Positions 25,588-35,294 of a stretch of 64,000 nt of DNA are shown here, in pieces (position 1 is the stretch's first letter; every line of letters begins with the position of its first letter). The DNA is taken from contig JAEERY010000020.1 in the NCBI GenBank assembly GCA_016286035.1, positions 1-64,000 on the forward strand, given 5' to 3'. The notes under the pieces are model-generated. The model ran no database searches, was not told where the DNA came from, and worked only from the letters and a program-made list of their open reading frames with translations. Made by a program: the position numbers and the translations under genes. Source of the stretch: Lachnospiraceae bacterium (lineage in GTDB: Bacteria > Bacillota > Clostridia > Lachnospirales > Lachnospiraceae).

Positions 25588-28500
25588 ATGAGCGAAAAGA
25601 AGTTAACCGGAACTTTCTACGGAACAACCCGGGAGGACGAAGAAAAAAAGCTTAAAAGAGTCATACAGGTTGCCGAAGAAAAACTGAACGGGATCAGGCA
25701 AAATGCTGCAAATCTGCAGGAAGAACTGAAATCATTACGCGAAGTCTATGATGTAGAGGACAAAGAAGGACTGGCGCAGTGGTTTAATACTGATGCAAGG
25801 TTTAAAGAGGTGCGTAACGATATGCGCAGAGCCGAGAGGGCAGGTAAAAAACCCTTCTTTGGCAGGATCGATATCGAAGATGATGAGAATGGGAAACGAG
25901 AGACTTTCTATATCGGCAAGAGTGTAATAGCAAAGAATCCCTCCGAACCGGAGGTCATTGACTGGAGAGCACCTATATCGTCGGTCTATTATGATCACAG
26001 TCTGGGAAACTGCACCTATAAGGTGCCGAAAGAAGGGATCTTTAAGGTAGACCTTAAGAGGAAACGCACATATGAGATCGAAGAAGGAAATATAAAGGAT
26101 TACTACGATTCGGACGTGGTAGCCAATGATGACCTTCTTACAAAATATCTGTCAAAAAGCAAAAGGAATGTCTTAAGCGAGATAATCGCAACGATCCAGC
26201 AGGAACAGAACGAGGTCATACGTAAGAATCCCAAACACAACGTTCTTATACAGGGTAGTGCGGGATCAGGTAAGACTACTGTTGCCATGCATCGTATCTC
26301 TTATATCTTATACAATTATGAAACAGAGTTTAAACCCGACGGGTTTTATATCGTCGGGAGTAATAAAGTACTGCTCAATTATATAACCGGAGTTCTTCCG
26401 GATCTGGATGTTTACGGGGTACGCCAGATGACTATGGAGGAGCTCTTCACAAGACTTCTCTATGAGGACTGGGACAGGAAAAAATATAAGATCCGCACAT
26501 TTGACAAAAAGGAAAAGAGCATAGGCATAAAGGGGACAGGAGAATGGTTTGAAAAGCTTAAGGTCTTCTGTAAAAAAACAGAATGGAACCATATCCCGAG
26601 AGAGAACATACTGATTGAGAAGAACGGTCACCTTATAATGAGCAGGTCGGATATTGAAAAAGTGATCCTTGAATATCCCGACTGGTCCATGGTCCGTAAA
26701 TTTGAGCGCATGAATGATGTTTTGGAAGGGAAGCTTGAAAGCGAGCTGTATGGCAGACATTATTCATACAATGATGAAGAACAGAAAAAACTTTTAAGAA
26801 AATACTCGGGATATTTTAACAGATTTATCTGGGAGGGCTCGGTTTTTGATCTCTATGAAGAGTTCGTATTAAAAGAGATGAAAGATCACCCTGAGATCAT
26901 TTATGAGAAAGAGACCCCCGATCTTTATGATCTGGCTTCGCTCGCATATATATACAAGAGGATAAAGGAGAGCGAGGTCATACAGGAAGCCTCTCACGTG
27001 GTCATAGATGAAGCCCAGGATTTTGGAATGACCATATACCATTCGCTCAAGTACTGCATGAGCAAGTGCACATTCACGATAATGGGTGACGTGTCACAGA
27101 ATATCAATTTTGACTGCGGTCTTTCAGACTGGGAAGAACTGAAAAAAGTCATGCTCCCGGACAGATATGATTATTTCGGACTTTTGAGAAAAAGTTACAG
27201 AAATACGGTTGAGATATCGCAGTTTGCAACTGATATACTAAGGCACGGAACATTCCCGATCTATCCGGTCGAACCCATAATACGTCACGGTGATGAGGTT
27301 GACTGTATAAAGGCCGGTGATGAGAGTGAACTGAACGATAAAGTTTTAAATGCTGTTAAGAAAATGCTTGCAAAGCAGTATGAGACTATAGCTGTGATCT
27401 GCAAAGATATATCGGAAGCAAAAGAGGTTTACGATTACCTGTCAAAGCATACTAAGGTTAAGTATTTTAAAGGCGAAGACACCGAGTTTACTGGCGGTGT
27501 GTATGTGATACCGATCGAGTATTCAAAGGGACTTGAATTCGATGCGGTCATCATCTATGACGCTTCGGATAAAGCATATCCAAGTGAAGACGGTTATGCC
27601 AAACTCTTATATGTTGCCGCTACAAGAGCACTTCATGAGTTAAGAGTATTCTACCTTGGAACGCTGACAAAACTTGTGTCGGGTCCCATACCCGAAGACA
27701 GAAAGAACATAAGCTTTAAGGAGGATGATTATCATCTCACCCCCTATGTTTTTGAAGAAGAGTTCAAGACCAAAGAGGAAGTCGCAAGAGCACAGGCACT
27801 TGAAGGAGACGGAGACAGAGAACTCAGGGATAAATACGGACCAAAGAAGATAATCGTCAAGCCTAAAGCAGTCAGTATTGAGAAAAAAGCTGCCTCTAAA
27901 GGCAAAGCAGATATTACTGTTGCTTCAAAAGGTATCATAAAGACTTTTGAAAATGAAGGACAAAGATCAAATGTTAAGACTTTGGATGAGTCTGAGTTTG
28001 GAACTATGCCGGCAACGTCATCCTTAAAGCCTGTCGGACATGCAAAGATAGATAATGCCATAAGATGGATCAACAAAGATAAGAGCAGGGTCGAGATAGT
28101 CGGAAGATACGGTACGCTTATCATCATCCCTGTTTCTGACGAGACAGTCAGGGTGCTGTTTTCTAAAATCGATTTAGAGAAGATTGGTGATCTGCCTCGT
28201 GAGATTGAAAAGAAGGCGTCTGTCAGATGGCTGTGTGCCGATATCAGGGATGCGGTTGAGATAAGACTTGAAAAACTCACAGTACGAGTTGATAAGAGGA
28301 CGGGAGCGGTCATGTTTGTATCAAAGAACGGAACACCGCTCATGTATGAAAATCCTGCTCTGACCAGACAGTATCACGGGAATGCGGATATATGGTGGGA
28401 GTATTTTGACTGGTCAAAGAAAGAAAAATTGAGTGCAAGGGGAGAGGATGAAACGGTATGGACGGATCTGTCAAACACCGCTAAGTATATTTCTCATACC

Positions 28501-28662
28501 GCTTCCTCAAAGAAGACCGCGCTTATAATGTCAGCCAAGGGTTATCAGATACTTATACCCGGAAGAATAAAGACAATGGTCTGCACTGTACCGACATACG
28601 GTCCGTATATTTGCTTTGAAGGATTGCCATATATAGATTATATCTTCAGGACCGCCAAATAG
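25588..28662 (+). CDS. helD: HelD-type UvrD-like helicase with a C-terminal extension
   Basis: 1024 residues. An N-terminal coiled coil (15-55), then IDWRAPISSVYYD typical of HelD, Walker A GSAGSGKTT (223-231, K229), motif II as VVIDEAQDFG, then EYSKGLEFDAVIIYDAS and VAATRAL, complete a superfamily 1 motor. HelD-type proteins bind RNA polymerase and help release it from stalled complexes. From about residue 818 on, some 200 residues resemble the N-terminal beta domain of GH31 glycosidases (LTVRVDKRTGAVMFVSKNG, IMSAKGYQILIP), an addition not known to me in HelD. The ribosome site is AAGGAGG. Confidence 0.88.
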   Translation: MSEKKLTGTFYGTTREDEEKKLKRVIQVAEEKLNGIRQNAANLQEELKSLREVYDVEDKEGLAQWFNTDARFKEVRNDMRRAERAGKKPFFGRIDIEDDENGKRETFYIGKSVIAKNPSEPEVIDWRAPISSVYYDHSLGNCTYKVPKEGIFKVDLKRKRTYEIEEGNIKDYYDSDVVANDDLLTKYLSKSKRNVLSEIIATIQQEQNEVIRKNPKHNVLIQGSAGSGKTTVAMHRISYILYNYETEFKPDGFYIVGSNKVLLNYITGVLPDLDVYGVRQMTMEELFTRLLYEDWDRKKYKIRTFDKKEKSIGIKGTGEWFEKLKVFCKKTEWNHIPRENILIEKNGHLIMSRSDIEKVILEYPDWSMVRKFERMNDVLEGKLESELYGRHYSYNDEEQKKLLRKYSGYFNRFIWEGSVFDLYEEFVLKEMKDHPEIIYEKETPDLYDLASLAYIYKRIKESEVIQEASHVVIDEAQDFGMTIYHSLKYCMSKCTFTIMGDVSQNINFDCGLSDWEELKKVMLPDRYDYFGLLRKSYRNTVEISQFATDILRHGTFPIYPVEPIIRHGDEVDCIKAGDESELNDKVLNAVKKMLAKQYETIAVICKDISEAKEVYDYLSKHTKVKYFKGEDTEFTGGVYVIPIEYSKGLEFDAVIIYDASDKAYPSEDGYAKLLYVAATRALHELRVFYLGTLTKLVSGPIPEDRKNISFKEDDYHLTPYVFEEEFKTKEEVARAQALEGDGDRELRDKYGPKKIIVKPKAVSIEKKAASKGKADITVASKGIIKTFENEGQRSNVKTLDESEFGTMPATSSLKPVGHAKIDNAIRWINKDKSRVEIVGRYGTLIIIPVSDETVRVLFSKIDLEKIGDLPREIEKKASVRWLCADIRDAVEIRLEKLTVRVDKRTGAVMFVSKNGTPLMYENPALTRQYHGNADIWWEYFDWSKKEKLSARGEDETVWTDLSNTAKYISHTASSKKTALIMSAKGYQILIPGRIKTMVCTVPTYGPYICFEGLPYIDYIFRTAK

Positions 28663-28768
28663 AATATAAACAGAGCAGTGTTAAAACGATAAGGCAAATG
28701 AATCTTGATTTAATCCGTTTCTGAGTATATGCTAATTTTATGTATTTCGGGAAAGGGGGTAATCGGTT

Positions 28769-30451
28769 ATGATCCAAAAAATACGAAACAGTCTGCTGCT
28801 TCAGCTCATCTGTATAGTGTTTGCGATCCTTATCGTTTTAACGGTTACTCTCTACACATCTTATCTCTATGTAAAAGAGACCACACAGAATTATGCAGAG
28901 ACTCTGGCTGACAGTCTGCTTGGGCAGTCTGACAATGCTTTAAGTCTGTATGAGGAGAATCTCAGATATAACGCAGAATCACTCTGTCAGTCCATGATCA
29001 TGGATGATCCCGATATTGAAAAAAACGATATCAGCAAAGCAAGGATATCATCATACTATACTCAGATCGCATTAAAGAACAGGGAGATAGTATCGGCTGT
29101 CATATTTGACAGCGATCTCAACATTCTTGTTTCTTTGGGAAAACCTGTTAGGCTGCCTGACAGACAGATATATCTGAGGAAGGAAGAGGATCTTAACGCA
29201 GACAGATACTATCCCGATGATGATAATTATTATTACGGATATTATTACCCGGTATATAGCGGCAGCAGTGAAAACTCCACTCAGCAGGGCATGTGTGTAT
29301 TTATTCTGGAGCCGTGGAAAATAGACGGTACGCTTCACAATATAATCAACGACAGCATGGCTGCAATGCTTTTAAGTGATTCAAACAAGCTTGACCTTTC
29401 GTTTCACACATTTGGAAATGTTCCTTCTAACGTGACAATGGATGATCTTAAACATGATGCGGATTATGTTTACAGAGAAGGAAACTGGCAAAACGGTATC
29501 CGTATAGCTGTGGCTGTTTCCGTATCGGGAAACACCTCGGGCAGCATCGCTATTCGCAAACTCATAATGCTGGCATCCGTTCTTACTTTGTTCTTCCTGG
29601 CTGTCATCGTGTTTTTCTCATATTTTCAGATGGCTAAACCCATACATGCCATAGACAGATTTATCGATGATTCGATAAAACATCCACAGCGAAGATTAAA
29701 GCTTAAAAGGACCGACGAGATAGGAACGGTTGCGGCCAGTCTGAACAACATGCTCGATGAGAATCAGCGGATGATAGAGGAAATAAAGGATAGTAAGATA
29801 CGTCTTTATGAGACTGAACTTGCACAACAGAAGATGGAGATCTTGGCGTATCGAAATCAGATCAATCCACATTTTCTTTATAACACGCTATCGTGTATGA
29901 GAGATATGGCGCTTATCAATGATCAGGATGATATAGCCGAAATGGCCATGTCTTTGTCAGATATATTCAGATATGCCGTAAAAGCCAGTAATATTGTAAC
30001 CGTAGGAGATGAGGTATCATATATAGCAAAATACGCACGCATCATAGAATACCGTTTTATGGGCAAGATAAAGATAACGACTGATGTTGAGGATGAGGTT
30101 TTGGAAAAACCCATGATCAGATTCTTTTTACAGCCTCTGGTAGAAAATTCGGTCTTCCACGGACTGGAGAGCAAGATGGATCCAGGATTCGTGGATGTCC
30201 ATATAGAGAGTGATAATGACAGGCTTAAGATAACCATAGAGGATGACGGATGCGGAATGGATGAAGAGACATTGAATAAGCTTAAGGATCAGCTAGAGAA
30301 TCCCAATGAAAATGGCGGTGTCGGTCTTTCAAACATAGTTCAGCGTCTTCGCCTTTTCTATGGCGAGGACTATAAGTTTGATGTAGAAAGTGTAGTCGAC
30401 AAAGGAACTGTCATACGATTGTCGGTGCCTGATCATATGAGGGAACCATAG
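28769..30451 (+). CDS. YesM/LytS-type sensor histidine kinase
   Basis: 560 residues. TM1 about 10-35, an extracytoplasmic region of roughly 230 residues, TM2 about 265-287, a HAMP-like linker (AKPIHAIDRFIDDSI), then the His-kinase domain with H368 in NQINPHFLYNTL and an ATPase domain (ENSVFHGLE, DDGCGM, GVGLSNIVQRL). Such kinases usually sense extracellular sugars and signal to an AraC-type regulator, encoded here 39 bp downstream. AAAGGGGG lies upstream of the ATG. Confidence 0.93.
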   Translation: MIQKIRNSLLLQLICIVFAILIVLTVTLYTSYLYVKETTQNYAETLADSLLGQSDNALSLYEENLRYNAESLCQSMIMDDPDIEKNDISKARISSYYTQIALKNREIVSAVIFDSDLNILVSLGKPVRLPDRQIYLRKEEDLNADRYYPDDDNYYYGYYYPVYSGSSENSTQQGMCVFILEPWKIDGTLHNIINDSMAAMLLSDSNKLDLSFHTFGNVPSNVTMDDLKHDADYVYREGNWQNGIRIAVAVSVSGNTSGSIAIRKLIMLASVLTLFFLAVIVFFSYFQMAKPIHAIDRFIDDSIKHPQRRLKLKRTDEIGTVAASLNNMLDENQRMIEEIKDSKIRLYETELAQQKMEILAYRNQINPHFLYNTLSCMRDMALINDQDDIAEMAMSLSDIFRYAVKASNIVTVGDEVSYIAKYARIIEYRFMGKIKITTDVEDEVLEKPMIRFFLQPLVENSVFHGLESKMDPGFVDVHIESDNDRLKITIEDDGCGMDEETLNKLKDQLENPNENGGVGLSNIVQRLRLFYGEDYKFDVESVVDKGTVIRLSVPDHMREP

Positions 30452-30490
30452 GGTTATGTAAGCATACATTTGTATATACGGGGGTATAGG

Positions 30491-31213
30491 ATGTTAAATG
30501 TTTATATTGCAGATGATGAAGTGTGGGTAACACTTGGTCTGAAAAAGTTACTGGATAAGATTGATATAGAATCTTTTGTTGTCGGCATAGCCAATAACGG
30601 GCTGACCGCGAAGGAAGAGATAGCTATGTTTAAACCTGATGTTGTGTTTACCGATATCAGGATGCCGGGGTTATCGGGACTTGATCTCTTGCAGACCATA
30701 CCTGAGGTATCACCGGAAACAAAAGTCGTTATAATAACGGGATTTGCCGAATTTGCCTATGCAAAGGAAGCAGTGCAGCATCATGCATACGATTATCTTC
30801 TTAAACCAATAAAGAAAGAAGATCTCATAAGGGTTATGAGTGCCATAGTAAATGAACGCGGCGATCGTAATGATGATGAGTATCCGGCACCGGCATACGA
30901 CAAGATGATAGATAACGTGGTCTCTGATATAAGAGAACACTATACCGAGGACATATCTCTTACATCTCTTGCCGCCAAGTACAATATAAGCATGGGACAC
31001 TTAAGCAAGATGATAAAGGAGCACCTTCAGGTTAATTTTTCGGATTATATCGCATCATTAAGGATACAGAGAGCCAAGGAGCTTTTAAGAGACGAGAGTA
31101 TCTCAATACAGGAGATAGCCGAGATAGTGGGATATAATGATTACTTTTACTTCACCAAGGTGTTTAAGAAGGTAGAAGGGATCTCACCCAGTAAATATCG
31201 TAAAGAATTATAG
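30491..31213 (+). CDS. YesN-type response regulator (receiver + AraC HTH)
   Basis: 240 residues. The receiver has phospho-acceptor D55 in VVFTDIRMPG and the acidic pair ADDE. The C-terminal 100 residues hold the two helix-turn-helix motifs of AraC proteins (TSLAAKYNISMGHLSKMIKE, SIQEIAEIVGYNDYFYFTKVFKK). It pairs with the kinase upstream and probably activates the adjacent ABC transporter operon. The ATG at 30491 was chosen for the GGGGGTATAGG site. Confidence 0.92.
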   Translation: MLNVYIADDEVWVTLGLKKLLDKIDIESFVVGIANNGLTAKEEIAMFKPDVVFTDIRMPGLSGLDLLQTIPEVSPETKVVIITGFAEFAYAKEAVQHHAYDYLLKPIKKEDLIRVMSAIVNERGDRNDDEYPAPAYDKMIDNVVSDIREHYTEDISLTSLAAKYNISMGHLSKMIKEHLQVNFSDYIASLRIQRAKELLRDESISIQEIAEIVGYNDYFYFTKVFKKVEGISPSKYRKEL

Positions 31214-31220
31214 TTTGCAG

Positions 31221-31272
31221 AAAGATCGCACCCGGCAGATATGAGTTGCTGTTGAATAAGTGCGGTCTTTTT
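31221..31272 (+). terminator. Rho-independent terminator
   Basis: AAAGATCGCAC (31221-31231) pairs with GTGCGGTCTTT (31260-31270), one G-U pair, ending in T. It closes the two-component operon. Confidence 0.75.
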
Positions 31273-31301
31273 GATTTATCAAATTTTTGCACAATACGAA
31301 G

Positions 31302-31320
31302 ATTTTACATGCAATAAAAT
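31302..31320 (+). promoter_or_regulatory. Possible YesN-type regulator site upstream of the ABC operon
   Basis: Dyad ATTTTA-N7-TAAAAT at 31302-31320, containing TTTACATG, which recurs near 31358. The 228 bp from here to the binding-protein gene are AT-rich and must contain its promoter. Binding by the neighbouring regulator is inferred only. Confidence 0.3.
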
Positions 31321-31500
31321 GTCAAAAGATGAAAATATTACCAAACCGGCAAAATATTTACATGTTTTTTTGATTATAACAGATATATTATGATGTCGTT
31401 AGGAGTACTCAAACACAACTACAAAATGTATAGCCGGGGGATTTGAGCCGACGGGTTTATGATCCCGGATGGGGATTACACTTAGGAGGTAGAATATTTA

Positions 31501-32715
31501 ATGAAAAAGAAACTGTTAAGCATGATGCTGAGTATGTTGATGGTTGGATCAACTCTCGCAGGTTGCGGAAGTACAGCTTCAGCACCGACCGGAACATCCA
31601 CTGCAGCAACAGGTACAGAGACCAAGAATGAGACCACAGTTAATGATACAGCAGTACCCGCAGCAGCAAAAGGCGATATAAAGATCGGTGTTTCAATCTG
31701 GAGTTCAACGGATGTATTGGGTTCACAGTGTAAGATGATTCTTGATGAAGCAGCAGAGGCTTTGGGTGTTCAGGTTCAGTATGTTGACCAGGGACACGTA
31801 TCGGAGAAGGTTACAGCTTCGGTTGAGCAGCTCTGTGCAGCAGGATGTCAGGGAATAATCATCTGTAACTCATCAGATACAGAGATGGCTTCAGCGATTA
31901 AGACCTGTAATGACAATGGCGTATATCTTGCGCAGTTCTTCCGTATCATAAATTCAGAAAACAGTGCAGACATTTATCAGGCAGCAGTTGATTCTGAATA
32001 TTATGTCGGAGCGGTTCATGAGAACGAGCCTGAAAACGGAGAAAAACTCGTACAGATACTTCTTGATAAGGGTGACAGAAATATAGGTCTTATAGGCTGG
32101 GAGCAGGGCGATGCTACCTGGCTGGGAAGATGGGAAGGTTACAAGGCAGGTGTTGAAAAGTGGAATGCGGCTCATCCCGATGATCAGGCAGTTTTATCTG
32201 AGCCTCAGTATGCCGGTACATCTTCGGAAGGCGGCTCGAAAGCGGCAGAAGCTCTTATGAGCGCAAATCCCGATCTCGATGCTCTTATCCCTGCAGGCGG
32301 CGGCGGAGATCCTCTTCAGGGTGCGATCGCAGCAGTTGAGCGTGCAGGCAAGACCAACGATATAGATATAGTTTCTACAGACTTCTTACCTGACCTTGGT
32401 GAGAGACTTGGTAACGGTTCAATGGCCGGCGAATCAGGCGGACATTACTGTGATCCTCTCTTTGCTTTCATGGCAGTATACAACGCGATCCAGGGTAATT
32501 ATTCAGACTTTGGCGGTAAGTTTGAGGATATCAAATTCCCTTACCTCTATGTAGCTTCTCCTGAAGATTACAAGGATTATGAGAAATACTTTGTAGATCA
32601 GCTTCCTTACACCTCTGACGAACTCGTTGAGATGTCAAAGCTTGATATCGAAGGACTTAAGGCTAAGGCAGCAGCACTTTCAATAGAAGATGCGGCGGCA
32701 AGATCCGGTAAATAA
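31501..32715 (+). CDS. Sugar ABC transporter substrate-binding lipoprotein
   Basis: 404 residues. The signal peptide ends at lipobox LAGC. A threonine-rich linker leads into a Peripla_BP_4 (ribose/galactose-type) fold: IKIGVSIWSSTDVLGSQ, QLCAAGCQGIIICNSSD, ALMSANPDLDALIPAGGGG. It delivers a sugar or similar small molecule to the permeases encoded downstream. A terminator-like hairpin follows, so this gene is probably expressed more than the rest of the operon. The ribosome site is AGGAGG. Confidence 0.92.
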   Translation: MKKKLLSMMLSMLMVGSTLAGCGSTASAPTGTSTAATGTETKNETTVNDTAVPAAAKGDIKIGVSIWSSTDVLGSQCKMILDEAAEALGVQVQYVDQGHVSEKVTASVEQLCAAGCQGIIICNSSDTEMASAIKTCNDNGVYLAQFFRIINSENSADIYQAAVDSEYYVGAVHENEPENGEKLVQILLDKGDRNIGLIGWEQGDATWLGRWEGYKAGVEKWNAAHPDDQAVLSEPQYAGTSSEGGSKAAEALMSANPDLDALIPAGGGGDPLQGAIAAVERAGKTNDIDIVSTDFLPDLGERLGNGSMAGESGGHYCDPLFAFMAVYNAIQGNYSDFGGKFEDIKFPYLYVASPEDYKDYEKYFVDQLPYTSDELVEMSKLDIEGLKAKAAALSIEDAAARSGK

Positions 32716-32726
32716 TAGTGATGTTT

Positions 32727-32764
32727 GGGCCGGTATCGTATTACGGTACCGGCCCGTTTCTTTT
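32727..32764 (+). terminator. Intra-operon attenuating terminator
   Basis: GGGCCGGTA (32727-32735) and TACCGGCCC (32747-32755) form a perfect GC-rich stem followed by GTTTCTTTT. Lying between the binding-protein and permease genes, it would lower read-through and give excess binding protein. Confidence 0.75.
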
Positions 32765-32804
32765 ATAAAGCCCTGTGTATTCAGGGATAAAGAGGATATT
32801 GGTT

Positions 32805-33770
32805 ATGAATACATCAGTTGAAACAGCCGGAAAAAAGCTGTCGGGGCAGCTTAAAGGTTACCTTCTGCTTATCATTCTGGTTGTCATTTCGTGGGGTATA
32901 TTCAAGATTATAACCCCGGATAATTTCGGTTCGGCTTCAAATATGCTGAGCTATTTTGAGGCATCTTTGCTTGCTGCAGTAGGTGCCGTGGGTTTTTATT
33001 TTGTTATGGTTATGGGGATGTTTGACTTTTCTATAGGTGCGAACATCATGTTATCAGCGATCGTCGGATGCGTGTTTGCAAACCGCTTCGGTCTGGGATA
33101 CGCAGGTTTGATAATAGGAGCTCTTTTGACAGGATCTGTTGTGGGAATGCTTAACGGAATGTTCTATGTAAAACTGCGCATTCCTTCCATGATAGTTACA
33201 ACGGGTCTTGCTCTGATCTATGAATCCATAGCCAATTTTATAGCGGGCGGTGTTGAGCAGACACTTCCGTCAGATCTCAGGGCTTTTGGCCAAATGCCCG
33301 GAAATATAATACTGGCGATCATAGCATTTGCGATAGCATATCTTTTGCTTAATTACACCAAGGTCGGTACTTATACATATGCCATCGGAAGCAATGAATT
33401 CGTGGCCAAAAACATGGGTATCAAAGTTAATCTGTATAAAATACTTGCTTTTATCATAAGCGGAGCTTTTCTTGGGATAATGGCTGTACTCACCATCAGT
33501 TACGGTTCATCAATGGTGGCAGTAACAGGAATGGCTTCAATGACCCGTAATTTTGTTCCGACCATGGGTTGTTTTTTCGGTCTGGCATTTAAGAAATACG
33601 GTATGCCAATACCTGCGATCATCATAGGAGAATTTGTTATCAATATCATCTTCTTCGGATTCATCGCTCTTGGAGCGCCTACCGCAATACAGGATGTCAT
33701 CACGGGATTTGCACTTCTTATTATCGTTACACTTACAACCAAAGTAGCCAAGGGCGAGATAGTTAAATAA
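32805..33770 (+). CDS. Sugar ABC transporter permease 1
   Basis: 321 residues, about 8-10 membrane helices, BPD_transp_2 (RbsC-like) family: VMVMGMFDFSIGANIMLSAIVG and IPSMIVTTGLALIYESI are family landmarks. The ATG at 32805 has GAGG upstream; longer in-frame openings have none. It probably pairs with the second permease at 35295 around the shared ATPase. Confidence 0.9.
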   Translation: MNTSVETAGKKLSGQLKGYLLLIILVVISWGIFKIITPDNFGSASNMLSYFEASLLAAVGAVGFYFVMVMGMFDFSIGANIMLSAIVGCVFANRFGLGYAGLIIGALLTGSVVGMLNGMFYVKLRIPSMIVTTGLALIYESIANFIAGGVEQTLPSDLRAFGQMPGNIILAIIAFAIAYLLLNYTKVGTYTYAIGSNEFVAKNMGIKVNLYKILAFIISGAFLGIMAVLTISYGSSMVAVTGMASMTRNFVPTMGCFFGLAFKKYGMPIPAIIIGEFVINIIFFGFIALGAPTAIQDVITGFALLIIVTLTTKVAKGEIVK

Positions 33771-33780
33771 GGAGGAGACA

Positions 33781-35283
33781 ATGATGAGTGACATTAGACT
33801 TCAAGTAAAAGATGTCAGCAAGGCTTTCGGTATCACCAAAGCTTTGAAAGACGTATCCTTTAATATCAATAAAGGTGAGATTCATGCCCTTATAGGAGAG
33901 AACGGCTCAGGCAAATCCACACTGACCAATTCTCTGGCAGGTATTTATCAGAAGGACAGCGGTTCGTTCATACTGGACGGCAAAGAGGTTAACCCTGTTA
34001 ATCAGGTTGAGGCGAATAATGAGGGAATATCGATAATAGTACAGGAACTGGGTACACTTGACGGACTTACTGTTGCCGAGAATATTTTTCTGGGTCATGA
34101 AGACAGCTTTGTTAAGATGGGCATAAAGAATACGGCAGCGATGAACCGCAAGGCTACAGAGCTCTTAAAGAAATACGGATTCGAGCGGATCAAACCTTCC
34201 GATATGATCGAGAATTACAACTTTGAGGACAGGAAGCTTATTGAGATAGTCAAGGCTACATATTTTGATCCGAAGATCGTAGTCATAGACGAGACCACAA
34301 CAGCTCTTTCAAGAGAAGGAAGAGAAGAGTTGTATAAGCACATGAACAGGATCAGAGAGGAAGGTAATACCGTGATATTCATCTCTCATGATCTTCCGGA
34401 AGTTCTAAAGATGTCGGATACGATCACGGTTCTAAGAGACGGTGTTTATATTGATACCGTAAAGAGTGCTGATATAGACGAGGATGGTCTTAAGAAACTT
34501 ATGGTAGGCCGTGATGTTACGGGAAAATATTACCGTGCGGATTATGATGAAAAGGTATCCGACGAAGTTGTGATGAAGGTTGAAGATGTTTCTGTTCCGG
34601 GACTTATATCTCATATCAGTTTTGAACTTCACAAAGGCGAGATACTGGGATTCGGAGGATTGTCCGAATCTGGAATGCATGAAATAGGAAAGGCATGTTT
34701 CGGTGCTTCGTTTGACAGAGAAGGATCAGTCACGCTTTCAGACGGAACACAGATAAATGATATCCCGACCGCTATAGAACACAGTATTGCCTATACGTCA
34801 AAAGACAGGGACAATGAATCGCTTGTGATGAACCAGAGCATAAGGGATAATATCTGTCTTCCTTCACTGGACGATCTGTCAAATAAAGTACATATGCTGA
34901 GTGATAAGAAACTTAAGGAATTTGCGGATCTGTATGCAAAGAAGATGTCGACAAAGATGCAGAGTGTCGATCAGTTTGTGTCCAATCTGTCGGGAGGAAA
35001 CAAACAGAAGGTTGTGCTCGCACGATGGATAGGCAAGGATTCGGATATACTTCTGCTTGACAGCCCTACAAGAGGAATCGATATCAAGGTAAAGCAGGAT
35101 ATCTATCAGCTTATGGATACGATGCGAAAATCAGGCAAGTCCATCATCATGATATCTGAGGAACTTATGGAACTTATAGGTATGTGTGACAGGATCATCA
35201 TCATGAAAGACGGGAAGATCAACGGTGAGCTTGAACGAAACAAAGATATGGATGAGAACAGTCTCATCGCAAAGATGGTTTAA
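33781..35283 (+). CDS. Sugar ABC transporter ATP-binding protein
   Basis: 500 residues with two ABC modules as in RbsA/MglA. The first has Walker A GENGSGKST (about 41-49) and Walker B IVVIDETTTAL. The second has a weak Walker A (GFGGLSESGM), normal for the family, and an intact signature LSGGNKQKVVLARW with LLLDSPTRGIDI. It powers sugar import through the two flanking permeases. GGAGGAG precedes a double ATG; the second, at 33784, is equally possible. Confidence 0.93.
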   Translation: MMSDIRLQVKDVSKAFGITKALKDVSFNINKGEIHALIGENGSGKSTLTNSLAGIYQKDSGSFILDGKEVNPVNQVEANNEGISIIVQELGTLDGLTVAENIFLGHEDSFVKMGIKNTAAMNRKATELLKKYGFERIKPSDMIENYNFEDRKLIEIVKATYFDPKIVVIDETTTALSREGREELYKHMNRIREEGNTVIFISHDLPEVLKMSDTITVLRDGVYIDTVKSADIDEDGLKKLMVGRDVTGKYYRADYDEKVSDEVVMKVEDVSVPGLISHISFELHKGEILGFGGLSESGMHEIGKACFGASFDREGSVTLSDGTQINDIPTAIEHSIAYTSKDRDNESLVMNQSIRDNICLPSLDDLSNKVHMLSDKKLKEFADLYAKKMSTKMQSVDQFVSNLSGGNKQKVVLARWIGKDSDILLLDSPTRGIDIKVKQDIYQLMDTMRKSGKSIIMISEELMELIGMCDRIIIMKDGKINGELERNKDMDENSLIAKMV

Positions 35284-35294
35284 GGAGGGGAGAC

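Noticed and set aside
27744-28343. 199-residue minus-strand frame opposite helD
   Set aside because: Serine and leucine-rich antisense shadow; the plus strand has a convincing protein here.
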